Positions 1 through 7,759 of a stretch of 64,000 nucleotides of DNA are shown piece after piece. Origin of the DNA: Desulfatibacillum alkenivorans DSM 16219 (lineage in GTDB: Bacteria; Desulfobacterota; Desulfobacteria; Desulfobacterales; Desulfatibacillaceae). The first letter of the stretch is position 1; each line of letters starts with the position of its first letter. A program made the position numbers and the translations under genes. The stretch is taken from positions 1 to 64,000 of the forward strand of contig NZ_FQZU01000023.1 in assembly GCF_900142135.1 (NCBI RefSeq). The letters are read 5' to 3'. Below the pieces are notes generated by a model that worked only from the letters and a program-made list of their open reading frames with translations, made no database searches and was not told where the DNA came from.

Positions 1-249
1 GTCCACATTTTTGTGTCTGCGCCACCCACAATGGCCCCCAGTGAGATAATGCGAAGGATAAAAGGGCGAAGCGCGACAAAGTTGTTTGAAGAGTTTCCCC
101 ATTTGAAAAAGCGGTATTGGGGTCGGCATTTTTGGGCGCGGGGATATTTTTGCGTAACCGCAGGCCAAGTTACCGATGAAATGATCAAGAATTACCTGGA
201 GCATCATTTTGAACCCAATCCCGATGATAATTTCAAAACAGAAAGTTAG
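1..249 (+). CDS. tnpA: IS200/IS605-type transposase TnpA, C-terminal part (cut by window edge)
   Basis: The frame is open from base 1, so the gene begins outside the window and only about 82 C-terminal residues are present. The peptide starts VHIFVSAPPT, consistent with the end of the HUH metal-binding motif (the first His would lie outside). It continues with IKGRSATKLFEEFPHLKKRY, WGRHFWARGYFC and a VTDEMIKNYLEHH helix, the order found in Y1-transposases of the IS200/IS605 family. These enzymes cut and rejoin single-stranded DNA at subterminal hairpins. The expected catalytic Tyr helix is represented by the region around IKNYLEHH. The reading frame ends normally at a TAG and is followed by hairpins typical of the right end of such elements, so the copy may be intact. 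The GTG at 13 is not the true start. Confidence 0.88.
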   Translation, partial: VHIFVSAPPTMAPSEIMRRIKGRSATKLFEEFPHLKKRYWGRHFWARGYFCVTAGQVTDEMIKNYLEHHFEPNPDDNFKTES

Positions 250-251
250 CG

Positions 252-318
252 ACGGGTCTTTGACCCGTATCCGTGCTTTCAGCACTTAAAGAAAACCCTC
301 CGACTTTAGTCGGTGGTT
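252..318 (+). repeat. Subterminal hairpins of the IS200-type right end
   Basis: Three short hairpins follow the transposase stop: ACGGGTC/GACCCGT (252-258 with 262-268), GTGCT/AGCAC (273-277 with 281-285), and a longer imperfect stem CCTCCGAC/GTCGGTGG around loop TTTA (297-318, with one T-T mismatch). In this family the transposase recognises a subterminal imperfect hairpin and cleaves at a fixed distance from it. The third hairpin is the best candidate for that site. Confidence 0.6.
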
Positions 319-449
319 GTTTAGTTGGTTTTTAAAAAGCACCTTGTCTTTTTGATATTCATTTGATTTCAGACAGTTCGGTATGCATTCCCACGCGAAG
401 CATGGGAACGAGCGGAAAACATCGCCTTTAACCTGCGAGGCATACAAGG

Positions 450-915
450 GCAATGTAGCTTCAGGGCTTGCCCTGCTCGGAATGCGACCTGGACTCCGGG
501 CGTAAACAATGCCTGCGGCGATGAGTTCATCCAGGCAGGGCGGCCCGGGCATGCAATGCCTGGGGCCGTGAGGCCAAAAGGCGCGGCCTGTGAAGATTTT
601 TGGAATTGGGGATGGCCGGCGGGCGAATGGAATCCGTTGAATGCATGCTTTTGCTTTGTATTTGGGGATGTCCATGCGGCGAAAGTTCTTTTGTTGGGTT
701 TCGTTTGGCTCTTTCCCGCCTTCGGGCATTCTTAAAAAACGGATTTCACCCAAACGCCCCCTTTAACGCTGTGAAAACGCTACCAAACCTACGGCTCTGC
801 TTGCCGCGGCGTAGGTTGGGTAGAGCGTTGGAACTGTATATTGAAGGCCCAAAACCTGCGCCCTGACGGAGCGCTATTAACTGGTTTTTCCTTCCCGCGA
901 AACCCAACAAAAGGC
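450..915. repeat. Intergenic repeat, copy A
   Basis: The stretch from 319 to 1043 holds no convincing gene. It carries blocks that recur in the same order at 28740-29180: a GC-rich imperfect hairpin with GGGCGGCCC...GGCA and TGCCTGGGGCCG...AGGCC (537-580), TTGGAATTGGGGATGG (600-615), TTCTTTTGTTGGGTTTCG (687-704), an inverted pair ACCAAACCTACG / CGTAGGTTGGGT (782-793 with 810-821), and GCGAAACCCAACAAAA (897-912). The block AGCTTCAGGGCTTGCCCTGCT (458-478) recurs at 56114-56134. Short reading frames across it are not conserved between copies. Confidence 0.7.
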
Positions 916-1043
916 AGCCCAATCCGCTTCATCAAATCCCGCCTTGCCCGGGCTCAAAGGACAAACATGGGCTGGACCTTAATTTGAGAAATACGCATAG
1001 AATTTATCTATGTTCCACCTTGAATTTATCCGATATTTTCAAT

Positions 1044-1072
1044 TTGACACAGGGCCGGGATTCGGCGTTAAT
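1044..1072 (+). promoter_or_regulatory. Candidate sigma-70-type promoter of yedF
   Basis: TTGACA (1044-1049), a 17-base spacer, then GTTAAT (1067-1072). The -35 box is a perfect consensus and the -10 box matches 4 of 6. It lies about 40 bases before the yedF start codon. Confidence 0.4.
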
Positions 1073-1110
1073 CTCCCAGGATTATAACCACGAGGTTTTA
1101 GGAGGTTTTC

Positions 1111-1722
1111 ATGACCATAGAAATAGACGCCAAAGGATTGGCCTGTCCCGCGCCCGTTTTGCAAACGAAAAAAGCCGTTGAAGACGGCCGTCCGGAGACC
1201 ATCAAGGTTTTGGTGGATAACGGCGCCGCCAAGGAGAATGTCACCCGCTTTCTGAAAAGCCAGGGGTACGAGTCCGCCGTGACGGAAAACGGCGGGGTTT
1301 TCACCATCAGCGCCTCCTCCACGGGTGAGCCTCCGGAGCCGGGTCCCGAGCCCGATTATCTGGCCTGCGACATTCCGGGCGCCCAAAGGAAGATCATGGT
1401 GCTTGCCGCGTCCAATTGCATGGGCCGGGGCGACGACGTTTTGGGTGAGAAGCTCATGATGAACTACATCGCCACCTTAAAGGAAATGGGGCCGGAGTTG
1501 TGGCGTCTTGTGCTGGTGAACAGCGGGGTGAAGATGGCTATTGAAGGCTCCCAGGTTCTACCCCACATTCTGGACCTGGAAAAAGCCGGCGTGAGCGTGC
1601 TGGTTTGCGGCACCTGCCTGGATCATTTCGGGATTTTGGAGCAAAAACAGGTGGGCGAAACCACCAATATGCTGGACATCGTCACGTCCATGCAGTTGGC
1701 GGACAAGGTGATCAAAGTCTGA
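1111..1722 (+). CDS. yedF: Sulfurtransferase-like selenium metabolism protein YedF
   Basis: 203 residues with two domains. Residues 1-70 form a TusA/SirA-like domain with the CPAP signature (Cys12). The remainder is a DsrE-like domain with VCGTC (Cys166, Cys169) followed by LDHFGI, as in YedF. TusA-family proteins carry sulfur as a cysteine persulfide. YedF proteins are commonly found in selenium-using genomes, but their exact reaction is not settled. The start is set by AGGAGG (1100-1105) five bases upstream of the ATG. The gene stands alone, with a candidate promoter upstream and a strong terminator downstream. The family call is firm; the role in selenium use is by association only. Confidence 0.92.
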   Translation: MTIEIDAKGLACPAPVLQTKKAVEDGRPETIKVLVDNGAAKENVTRFLKSQGYESAVTENGGVFTISASSTGEPPEPGPEPDYLACDIPGAQRKIMVLAASNCMGRGDDVLGEKLMMNYIATLKEMGPELWRLVLVNSGVKMAIEGSQVLPHILDLEKAGVSVLVCGTCLDHFGILEQKQVGETTNMLDIVTSMQLADKVIKV

Positions 1723-1754
1723 TTCCTTTACCCCTCATTCCCATCAATCATAAT

Positions 1755-1800
1755 AACGCCTTGCGAAACGCGCCCTGTTTCCCAAGGCGTTTTTTTGTTT
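1755..1800 (+). terminator. Intrinsic terminator after yedF
   Basis: The perfect stem ACGCCTTG (1756-1763) / CAAGGCGT (1783-1790) is followed directly by a run of T residues (1790-1796). It lies about 30 bases after the yedF stop. Confidence 0.8.
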
Positions 1801-1973
1801 TTTCGCCTCGTTTCATGCATAAATCATCAAAATCATCTTAAAAATAAAGCCCTTATCTCCTTAGTGAAAAAAATTGCCAAGAAGGAAACACTGTGTTAAT
1901 CTCTCCTGGTTAACGGCCTAAATGGGGAGGAGGGAAAGTTTCAGGACTTTCTTGGGTGTTAGGGTTCGCAAGA

Positions 1974-2034
1974 GCGCAACGCCGGAAGAGCGTCGGGAGA
2001 ACGCGATTCTCCCCGTCCCGTGTTGCGTTTTTTT
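1974..2034 (+). promoter_or_regulatory. Structured leader with terminator-like hairpin upstream of the chemotaxis gene
   Basis: The inner stem GGGAGAA (1995-2001) / TTCTCCC (2007-2013) lies inside a possible outer pairing CGCAAC (1975-1980) / GTTGCG (2022-2027), followed by T residues at 2028-2034. The run ends about 40 bases before the chemoreceptor ATG, so it could act as an attenuator. The conserved core of the c-di-GMP riboswitch (GEMM) was not seen. Function is inferred from structure only. Confidence 0.45.
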
Positions 2035-2072
2035 AATTTTCATAAACAATCCTGAAAGGGAAAATAATAACA

Positions 2073-3611
2073 ATGCGTTGGACTATTCGCGCCAAAATCA
2101 GCCTGGTTTTTCTTATCGTCATCACCGTGGTCATGCTGCTCTATGCTCGTGTCACCTATATATTCGTCGACAGCCAGGTCAGAAGCTACCTGACGGAATT
2201 GGGGGAAAGCACCAAACTGCGTCTGGCCGAAAGCCTTTCCACCGCCGCGGCGACCAAAAACAAGGCATTGGTCCTGGAAATTACGGGCGCCGAAACCGTA
2301 GACAAACGCATCCATGCCGTGGTCGTCGAACTGGGGGAAAAGGACGGTAAGTTCCGGACATTGTACACAGGCGTCAGGACTTTGGGAAACGGCGAGTACG
2401 AGGAGATTTCGTCCATCGATGTGATCACCCAGGAATGCTACGAAAGAGAAGCTGAAATCAAGAAAGACGGCAAGGTCGTCGGCAGGGTCCGGGCCTACAT
2501 CACTCAGGAGTACATCAAGGGCCGGGTCCGCAGCACCATGGCTGGCATGATCGGAATGCTTCTGGGGCTTGCTCTGACTTTTTTTGTGGCTCTCAATTTT
2601 TCCATAGGCCGGGTGGTGGGAAAGCCTCTCAGGAAAGTGGCCTCTGTCCTGAAAAATATTGCTGAGGGAGAAGGAGACCTTACGGCCCGGTTAGAAGTCA
2701 AGGGCCAGGACGAAATCGCCCAGCTTGCCGCCAGCTACAATGTCTTTGTGGAGAAAATTCAGTTTTTGGTGAGCAAAATCAAGGAAAACGCCGACATCCT
2801 GGCGACCTCCACCAGCCAGATTTCCGCCACGGCGTCCGAGCTTTCGGCCAGCGCCACGGAAAACTCCTCCACCATGAGCCAGGTTTCCACCACGGCCGAA
2901 GAAGTCAAGCAAACCAGCATGCTGGCCCATGAAAAAGCCGAACTGGTCGCCCGGCAGGCCGAGGACTCCGCCCAGATTTCCGAAGAAGGGGAAGAAGCCA
3001 CCAGAGAAGCCGTGGAAGGCATGCAGCGCATCAAGGACGAAATGGAGTACATCGCCGAAAGCATTGTCAAGCTGAGCGAGCATTCTCAAAATATCGGAGA
3101 GATCATCGAAGCGGTCAACGAAATCGCCAACGAGTCCAACCTGCTCTCCGTCAACGCCTCCATCGAGGCCTCCAAGGCCGGGGAATACGGCAAAGGTTTC
3201 GGCGTTGTGGCCCAGGAAGTCAAATCCCTGTCCGACCAGTCCAGGCAGGCCACCTCCCAGGTCAAGGCCATCCTCAACGATATCCAGACCTCCACCAGCG
3301 CTGCGGTCATGGCCATGGAGCGCGGCTCCAAGGCCGTGGAAACCGGCGTCAAGCTGGCCAGCCGTTCCGGCGAGGCCATTTCCGTGCTTGCCCAAAGCGT
3401 GGAAAACTCGGCCAAGTCCGCCGCCCAGATCGCGGCCTCCAACCAGCAGCAGATTGTGGGCTTTGACCAGTTGACCCAGGCCATGGAAAGCATTAGAATC
3501 GCCAGCGAGCAAAATACGGAAGGCGCGGTTCAACTGGAAAGCGCCACCGCCCAGTTGCAGTCGCTTGGGCAAAGCCTCAAGGATCTTGCAGGAAGATTCA
3601 AGGTGGACTAA
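2073..3611 (+). CDS. Methyl-accepting chemotaxis protein
   Basis: 512 residues. A first membrane helix (about 8-28) is followed by a small periplasmic sensing region (about 30-153), a second helix (about 155-176), a HAMP linker (about 178-230, GKPLRKV...[19 protein letters not shown]) and a long methyl-accepting coiled coil to the C-terminus. The signalling tip is recognisable in [20 protein letters not shown] and [15 protein letters not shown], which contacts CheA/CheW in this family. The periplasmic part is only about 125 residues, and its ligand cannot be told. No che genes are nearby, so it presumably works with a chemotaxis core encoded elsewhere. Transcription may be controlled by the hairpin-rich leader just upstream. 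Confidence 0.95.
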   Translation: MRWTIRAKISLVFLIVITVVMLLYARVTYIFVDSQVRSYLTELGESTKLRLAESLSTAAATKNKALVLEITGAETVDKRIHAVVVELGEKDGKFRTLYTGVRTLGNGEYEEISSIDVITQECYEREAEIKKDGKVVGRVRAYITQEYIKGRVRSTMAGMIGMLLGLALTFFVALNFSIGRVVGKPLRKVASVLKNIAEGEGDLTARLEVKGQDEIAQLAASYNVFVEKIQFLVSKIKENADILATSTSQISATASELSASATENSSTMSQVSTTAEEVKQTSMLAHEKAELVARQAEDSAQISEEGEEATREAVEGMQRIKDEMEYIAESIVKLSEHSQNIGEIIEAVNEIANESNLLSVNASIEASKAGEYGKGFGVVAQEVKSLSDQSRQATSQVKAILNDIQTSTSAAVMAMERGSKAVETGVKLASRSGEAISVLAQSVENSAKSAAQIAASNQQQIVGFDQLTQAMESIRIASEQNTEGAVQLESATAQLQSLGQSLKDLAGRFKVD

Positions 3612-3671
3612 ACGCATTCCAGCGCGCAGAACAATTCGAACGCGCAAAAATATAAATGGATTTGATTTGTC

Positions 3672-4409
3672 ATGCCGAGTAATCCCCAATACGCCTCCAT
3701 GAACTTCGGTCCGGGACTCACTTCCCTGGGTAAGAAAATGCTCATCGCCTACGCGGTCATCTACGTCCTTGAACTGGCGGCAACCCACTGGCTCAATCTG
3801 GGCATAGTCAGCCGCCTGGCCGTCTACCCGATAGGGAGCGGGCTTTTCGATTGGTGGCAGATCTTCACGCATCCCTTTGTGCACAACCCATACAGCCCCA
3901 TCGGCTTTTTGCTCATCTGCCTGGTGTTCTTCTTTTTTTCCAACCATGTGGAGCAATACTTCGGCCCGCAAAGATTTCTGGCTTTCTTTTACATCTCCGC
4001 CGCAGGGGGCCTGGTTTGCGGCCTGCTTTTAGCCAATGTTCAGGCTTTTTCCCCTCCCTTTATGGGCATGTCGCCCAGCATCCTGGCCATGATTGTGGCT
4101 TTCGGGTTTTTAAACCCCGAAGCGACTATTTTGCTCATGTTCGTCCTGCCCATCAAGGCCAAGTACATGAGCTACGCGACCATTGTCGTCACCGCCGTGC
4201 TTTTTCTGGCCAAATCCAATCCCGCCGGCGCCTACCACCTGGGAGGTATGGCCGCCGGTTACTTGTACTTTAAATTCGGCCAGGGGGTCTCCCCCATCCT
4301 GTGGATCAAGTCCCAATACTTCGCCTGGAAAATGAAACGCTTGAAAAAACGCTTCACCGTCCTGGAGGGCGGCAAGGGCAAGGACGATGACAAACCGACC
4401 TATCACTAA
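3672..4409 (+). CDS. Rhomboid-family intramembrane protein (probable serine protease)
   Basis: 245 residues with about six hydrophobic segments. Rhomboid landmarks are WWQIFTHPFVH (61-71), the Ser-containing loop GMSPS (132-136, candidate nucleophile Ser134), and HLGGMAAGYLYF (189-200, candidate catalytic His189). Active rhomboids normally have GxSG, and here the second Gly is replaced by Pro135, so activity is uncertain. The C-terminus is a basic and then acidic cytoplasmic tail (KKRFTVLEGGKGKDDDK). The start is the ATG at 3672; no strong ribosome-binding site is obvious. It sits alone between the chemoreceptor and the decayed region, so context gives no substrate. Alternative: an inactive rhomboid-like (DERLIN/iRhom-type) protein. 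Confidence 0.8.
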   Translation: MPSNPQYASMNFGPGLTSLGKKMLIAYAVIYVLELAATHWLNLGIVSRLAVYPIGSGLFDWWQIFTHPFVHNPYSPIGFLLICLVFFFFSNHVEQYFGPQRFLAFFYISAAGGLVCGLLLANVQAFSPPFMGMSPSILAMIVAFGFLNPEATILLMFVLPIKAKYMSYATIVVTAVLFLAKSNPAGAYHLGGMAAGYLYFKFGQGVSPILWIKSQYFAWKMKRLKKRFTVLEGGKGKDDDKPTYH

Positions 4410-4478
4410 CTCAACTTTTTTCAAATAAATCGGAGGCTTTTTTAAAGATTCGCCCCAAAGCCCGCTTGATTTTTTCCC

Positions 4479-4531
4479 TTGACTTCCAGGCCGTGATGTG
4501 AGCAGTCTTCCTGTGTTCAAAAAATGAACAC
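4479..4531 (+). promoter_or_regulatory. Duplicated leader with palindromic operator-like site, copy 1
   Basis: TTGACT (4479-4484) is followed by the perfect inverted repeat GTGTTCA-N5-TGAACAC (4513-4531). The block from about 4410 to 4660 is similar to the leader and 5' end of the ABC-transporter gene at 12165-12420, including both of these features. Conservation while the coding part decayed suggests it may still act as a promoter or binding site for the cluster that begins at 5137. Confidence 0.45.
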
Positions 4532-4557
4532 TGGGCAGGGGCCATACCCAAAAGCCT

Positions 4558-4890
4558 ATGAAAAAAAACGAAAAATACATTGACGGTCATCAGAGATCTG
4601 ACCACCGGATGCCGCAAAATGGGCTTTTTCGCCATCGCCGGACAAATAATGTTCAGCTGCGCTTCCTTGCCGATCTGCTTTTGGGGCTTTATCATCCCAC
4701 AAAGGGCGGGATAACGGTTGACGGTAAGAGCTTCACGGACTATTCCTTGAAGTCATGGCGGGAAAAAGCGGAGTATGTGGGGCGGAAGCCGGTGATATTC
4801 AACGCCGGCGTCCGTGGGAACATTTTGGCGGGCAGGCCCGATGCCGCCGAGGATGAAATGATCCAGGCCGCCCGCACAGCCGGGATTTAA
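4558..4890 (+). pseudogene. Remnant of an ABC transporter ATPase/permease gene
   Basis: This is a decayed paralogue of the intact gene at 12319-14025. The first bases match that gene's 5' end but in a shifted frame (around MKKNEKYIDGHQRSDHRM). The DNA then jumps to a short piece of its membrane domain (4617-4665, like 13206-13254) and then to the nucleotide-binding domain starting at ADLLLGL. In that last part ITVDG, DYSLKSW, YVG, PVIFN, NILAGRP and EDEMIQAAR match the intact protein. Walker A, the ABC signature and Walker B are all missing, and a stop follows at 4888. At least two internal deletions and a frameshift explain the structure, so no functional product is expected. Confidence 0.8.
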
Positions 4891-4940
4891 GATTGTATCA
4901 CCGCCACGCCCAATGGTACGGCCTGTCCCAGGGGCCTCTG

Positions 4941-5168
4941 ATGCAGGACATCAAGGACCGTCCGGCGGCCGGCAATCTGACGCCTTCCATATCGCCCGCT
5001 TCCGCAGTGAAAGCCGTCAGCCTGGTGCACGCCATTTACCACAGCGTGGAAACCAACGGTTGGGCCAGTCCCGGCGGCGCCGTTTCGGAACGCCTGGGCA
5101 AAGAAAAAAAAATCGCATCAAGGGGGAAGAACCAATATGGCGCAGGTTACGGACTTGATCGAAAATAA
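4941..5168 (+). pseudogene. Probable 3' remnant of a Gfo/Idh/MocA-type oxidoreductase gene
   Basis: A 75-residue frame reads DRPAAGNLTPSISPASAVKA, then VSLVHAIYHSVETNGWA and SERLGKE. This arrangement (a helix with VxLVHAxYxSxE...GW, then SxRLG) resembles the C-terminus of Gfo/Idh/MocA oxidoreductases common in surface-polysaccharide loci. No N-terminal nucleotide-binding part is present upstream, so it would be a broken gene tail. It overlaps the start of the next gene by about 30 bases, in a stretch that no longer looks homologous. The family call rests on memory of the motif pattern and is tentative. Confidence 0.35.
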
Positions 5169-6174
5169 GGGATTGGATCTGGATGCGACGGAGATGTACG
5201 CGGCTATTCTAGGCGAGTCTCCCTCCAAGGGGGCTAAATCGCCTTCGTTGTGGAACGCAGCCTTTGACGGTCTGAATATTTCCGGGTTCATGCACCCCAT
5301 GGACGTGATCCCCGAAAAGCTGGAGCAGGTCGCCGCCGCGCTGAAAGCGGACAAAAGATACATGGGCGGCGCCGTGACCATGCCCTATAAAATCACCCTG
5401 ATTCCGTTTCTGGACAGGCTGGAGCCCGAAGCCGAGGTCATTGGCGCGGTCAATGGTATTTATCGCGAAGGAGACGATCTGGTGGGGACCAACACGGACG
5501 GCGCAGGCGCCATCCATTGCCTGAAGGCGGATTACGGCGAGGACCTTGCCGGAAAAGCCGTCCTTTTGATCGGAACCGGAGGCGCGGGCTACGCCGTGGC
5601 AGCCTATGTTGCAAGGGCCATCGGCGCGGGAGGCAGCCTGTACCTTGCCAATCGCAGCCCGGAACCCGCCGAAAAGCTGGCCGGCAAACTTTCCGTGCAA
5701 TGCAAGACCAAAGCCGTACCCTTTCCTCTGGAAGCGGGCAGCTTTGGAGACGTGGACATCGTGATCAATTGTTCCAGTCTGGGCTTTGAAAGCTCCAAGC
5801 GGGACCGCCGGGGCGCATACTCCCATTTGCATTTCACGCCTCTGGGGCCGGTTGAGGACTCCTTGCGCGTGCCCCTGGGGGAAAACGTCCAGGCCCGATT
5901 CCTGGAAGCCGCCAAGGAAGCCGTCTCCGTCAATTTTGCGGCCTCCGCATCCTGTCTGGCGGACATGGGGAAAGCCTACGTCATGGACATCATCTATCAG
6001 CCCCGCGAAACCCTCATGCTCTGGCTGGCCAAAAGCCTGGGCTTGAGGACTCAGAACGGCGCAGCCATGAACCTGGAGCAGGCGGTCATCGCCTTCGATA
6101 AAGCCACGGCTGCGGCAGGCCTTCGGGAGGCCGACGCAGCCCCGGTTCGGGAACTCATGGGAAAAGTCTGGTAA
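5137..6174 (+). CDS. Shikimate dehydrogenase-like protein in the glycan locus
   Basis: 345 residues, longer than typical AroE (about 270-290). AroE-like features in order: SPSLWNAAFDGL (35-46), AVTMPYK with the conserved catalytic Lys85, GAVNGIY (104-110), GTNTDGAG with Asp121, and a Rossmann loop GTGGAG (146-151). Near the C-terminus QPRETLML resembles the NPLxTPLL element. The AroE family reduces 3-dehydroshikimate with NADPH, but the Asn that usually precedes VT in the NVTxPxK motif is Ala here and there is a longer tail, so the substrate may differ. GGGGG (5122-5126) lies upstream of the ATG. It overlaps the next gene by one base (TAATG), placing it at the head of the polysaccharide operon, which is unusual for an aromatic-pathway enzyme. 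It may act on a cyclitol or modified sugar. Confidence 0.72.
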   Translation: MAQVTDLIENKGLDLDATEMYAAILGESPSKGAKSPSLWNAAFDGLNISGFMHPMDVIPEKLEQVAAALKADKRYMGGAVTMPYKITLIPFLDRLEPEAEVIGAVNGIYREGDDLVGTNTDGAGAIHCLKADYGEDLAGKAVLLIGTGGAGYAVAAYVARAIGAGGSLYLANRSPEPAEKLAGKLSVQCKTKAVPFPLEAGSFGDVDIVINCSSLGFESSKRDRRGAYSHLHFTPLGPVEDSLRVPLGENVQARFLEAAKEAVSVNFAASASCLADMGKAYVMDIIYQPRETLMLWLAKSLGLRTQNGAAMNLEQAVIAFDKATAAAGLREADAAPVRELMGKVW

Positions 6175-6983
6175 TGGCATTGGTGACAATATTGGGAAGC
6201 AGCGGGTTTATCGGCGGCCATCTGGCGGGGAAAGCCAGGGCCATGGGGCATGAGTGCTTTTGCCCGGCCCGGGACGAAGACCTGGCCGGCAAGGACCTGG
6301 GCCATGTGGTATACTCCATCGGCCTGACCGCGGACTTTCGCCAACGCCCCTTTGACACGGTCCAGGCCCATGTCTGCCGATTGGCGGAGATTTTGGCCCA
6401 GGCCCGGTTCGAGTCCTTTGTGTACTTGTCGTCCACCCGGCTTTACGGCTCGGGCGCCGGAGAGGCCAAAGAGGAAGACGCGCTGACGGCCCGTCCTTCG
6501 GACCCGTCGGATTTGTACAATTTGTCCAAGGCAATGGGCGAGTCCCTGTGCCTGCGAGCGTCCGAAAAAACCAAGGTCGCCCGGTTGTCCAACGTGTACG
6601 GCCCTGATTTCGGCTCCCGGAACTTTCTGACGGACATCATCGCTTCCGCCGTGGACAACAACGAAATAGTCCTGCGCAGCGCCCTGGACTCGGCCAAGGA
6701 TTACATCAGCATCGATGATGCCACGGATTTGCTGCTTGCCATGCTTTTTAACGGCAAGGAAAGAATATACAACGCGGCCAGCGGAAAGAACGTCTCCCAC
6801 GGAGAAATCGTCCGGGCCATTGCAGACGCCGCGGGATGCCGGGTGGAAGTTGCGCCCGATTCTCCCGTGATCCGATTTCCCAGGATTTCCACCGAAAGGG
6901 CGGATCAGGAGTTCGGCGGCGCACGCAAAAGCCTGTTGGAAGATATTCCGGCATTGGTCAAGGCTTATCAAACCGCGAAATGA
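6174..6983 (+). CDS. NAD-dependent epimerase/dehydratase (extended SDR), sugar reductase candidate
   Basis: 269 residues. The N-terminal dinucleotide motif is GSSGFIG (8-14), the catalytic motif is Y115-N-L-S-K119 and the preceding serines are LSSTRLYG (85-92). SDRs with this layout reduce, epimerise or dehydrate nucleotide sugars. It is shorter than a typical 4,6-dehydratase (about 320-350), which fits a 4-ketoreductase better. Overlap of one base with the upstream gene and seven bases to the next show it is co-transcribed. Given the CDP-sugar genes downstream, a role as the final 4-keto reductase of that pathway is a reasonable inference, not shown by the sequence. Confidence 0.82.
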   Translation: MALVTILGSSGFIGGHLAGKARAMGHECFCPARDEDLAGKDLGHVVYSIGLTADFRQRPFDTVQAHVCRLAEILAQARFESFVYLSSTRLYGSGAGEAKEEDALTARPSDPSDLYNLSKAMGESLCLRASEKTKVARLSNVYGPDFGSRNFLTDIIASAVDNNEIVLRSALDSAKDYISIDDATDLLLAMLFNGKERIYNAASGKNVSHGEIVRAIADAAGCRVEVAPDSPVIRFPRISTERADQEFGGARKSLLEDIPALVKAYQTAK

Positions 6984-6990
6984 GGATTGT

Positions 6991-7752
6991 ATGAAACTTG
7001 TTGTGGAAGGGGATATCGTCAAGGTGATTGAAGGCGGCGAGGTCCGGGAAATGGGCGTCGGGTCCGCCGAAGCCTTTGAGATCATCAGCAAACTTTGGCT
7101 GAGGTCCGGCTGGGACGCCAAATACGTGTACGGCTTTTCCTGGTTGGGCAGGCCCGTCATTCAACTGCCCGACGACATGATTCGCATCCAGGAAGTGGTG
7201 TATGCGGTCAAGCCGGACGTGATTGTGGAAACCGGCGTTGCCCACGGCGGCTCCCTGGTGTTTTACGCCTCTTTGCTCAAGGCCATGGAAAAGGGCAGGG
7301 TGATCGGCGTGGACGTGGAAATCCGGCCTCATAACCGCCAGGCTATCGAAGCGCACGAAATGTTTCCCCTGATTTCCCTTGTAGAGGGGGACTCGGTCGC
7401 TCCCGAAATTTTGGGTCAGGTGCAGGATCAAATCGCCCCGGGTGAAACCGTCCTGGTGCTGCTGGACTCCTGCCATACCAAGGAGCACGTCCTCAAGGAA
7501 CTGGACGCCTATTCTCCTCTGGTCACTCCCGGCTCTTACATCGTGGCCATGGACGGCATCATGAAGGATCTCGTGGGCGCGCCCCGCTCCAATACGGATT
7601 GGGACTGGAACAATCCGTCCGACGCCGCTTTGGAATGGGTCGAGGCGCACGACGATTTCATCATAGAGGAGCCGGCCTTCCCCTTTAACGAAGGGGACGT
7701 AAAAAGCCGCGTAACCTACTGGCCCAACGCCTTTATCAAACGAGTAAAGTGA
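6991..7752 (+). CDS. CmcI-type (cephalosporin hydroxylase family) SAM-dependent methyltransferase
   Basis: 253 residues. Motif I reads DVIVETGVAHGGSLVFYASL (76-95), followed by GVDVEIRPHN (106-115) and VLVLLDSCHT, the pattern of the CmcI/RhmAL-like family. Members are named after cephalosporin hydroxylase, but many sit in polysaccharide loci and are thought to O-methylate sugars. GAGGA about 5-10 bases upstream supports the ATG. It lies between the SDR and the CDP-glucose genes, so a methylated sugar in the final glycan is a fair prediction. The exact acceptor is unknown. Confidence 0.82.
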   Translation: MKLVVEGDIVKVIEGGEVREMGVGSAEAFEIISKLWLRSGWDAKYVYGFSWLGRPVIQLPDDMIRIQEVVYAVKPDVIVETGVAHGGSLVFYASLLKAMEKGRVIGVDVEIRPHNRQAIEAHEMFPLISLVEGDSVAPEILGQVQDQIAPGETVLVLLDSCHTKEHVLKELDAYSPLVTPGSYIVAMDGIMKDLVGAPRSNTDWDWNNPSDAALEWVEAHDDFIIEEPAFPFNEGDVKSRVTYWPNAFIKRVK

Positions 7753-7759
7753 GGACTGC

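Larger units (their letters stand above)
1..330 (+). mobile_element. Right part of an IS200/IS605-family insertion sequence
   Basis: This comprises the transposase 3' end plus the hairpin-rich right end directly after it. No accessory TnpB gene follows, so this looks like an IS200-type element with tnpA only. The right border is estimated from the last hairpin and the T-rich stretch near 316-330; the exact cleavage site cannot be fixed without the left end. Confidence 0.7.

Noticed and set aside
286-753. A 155-residue minus-strand frame in the first intergenic region
   Set aside because: It spans the IS right end and repeat copy A and is not preserved in copy B.
1900-2072. A GEMM-type c-di-GMP riboswitch in front of the chemoreceptor
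   Set aside because: The conserved core elements of that riboswitch could not be found; only a terminator-like hairpin is supported.
2691-3971. A 426-residue minus-strand frame across the chemoreceptor and the rhomboid gene start
   Set aside because: It covers the clearly coding receptor in antisense, is Gly/Leu/His-rich and crosses two genes.
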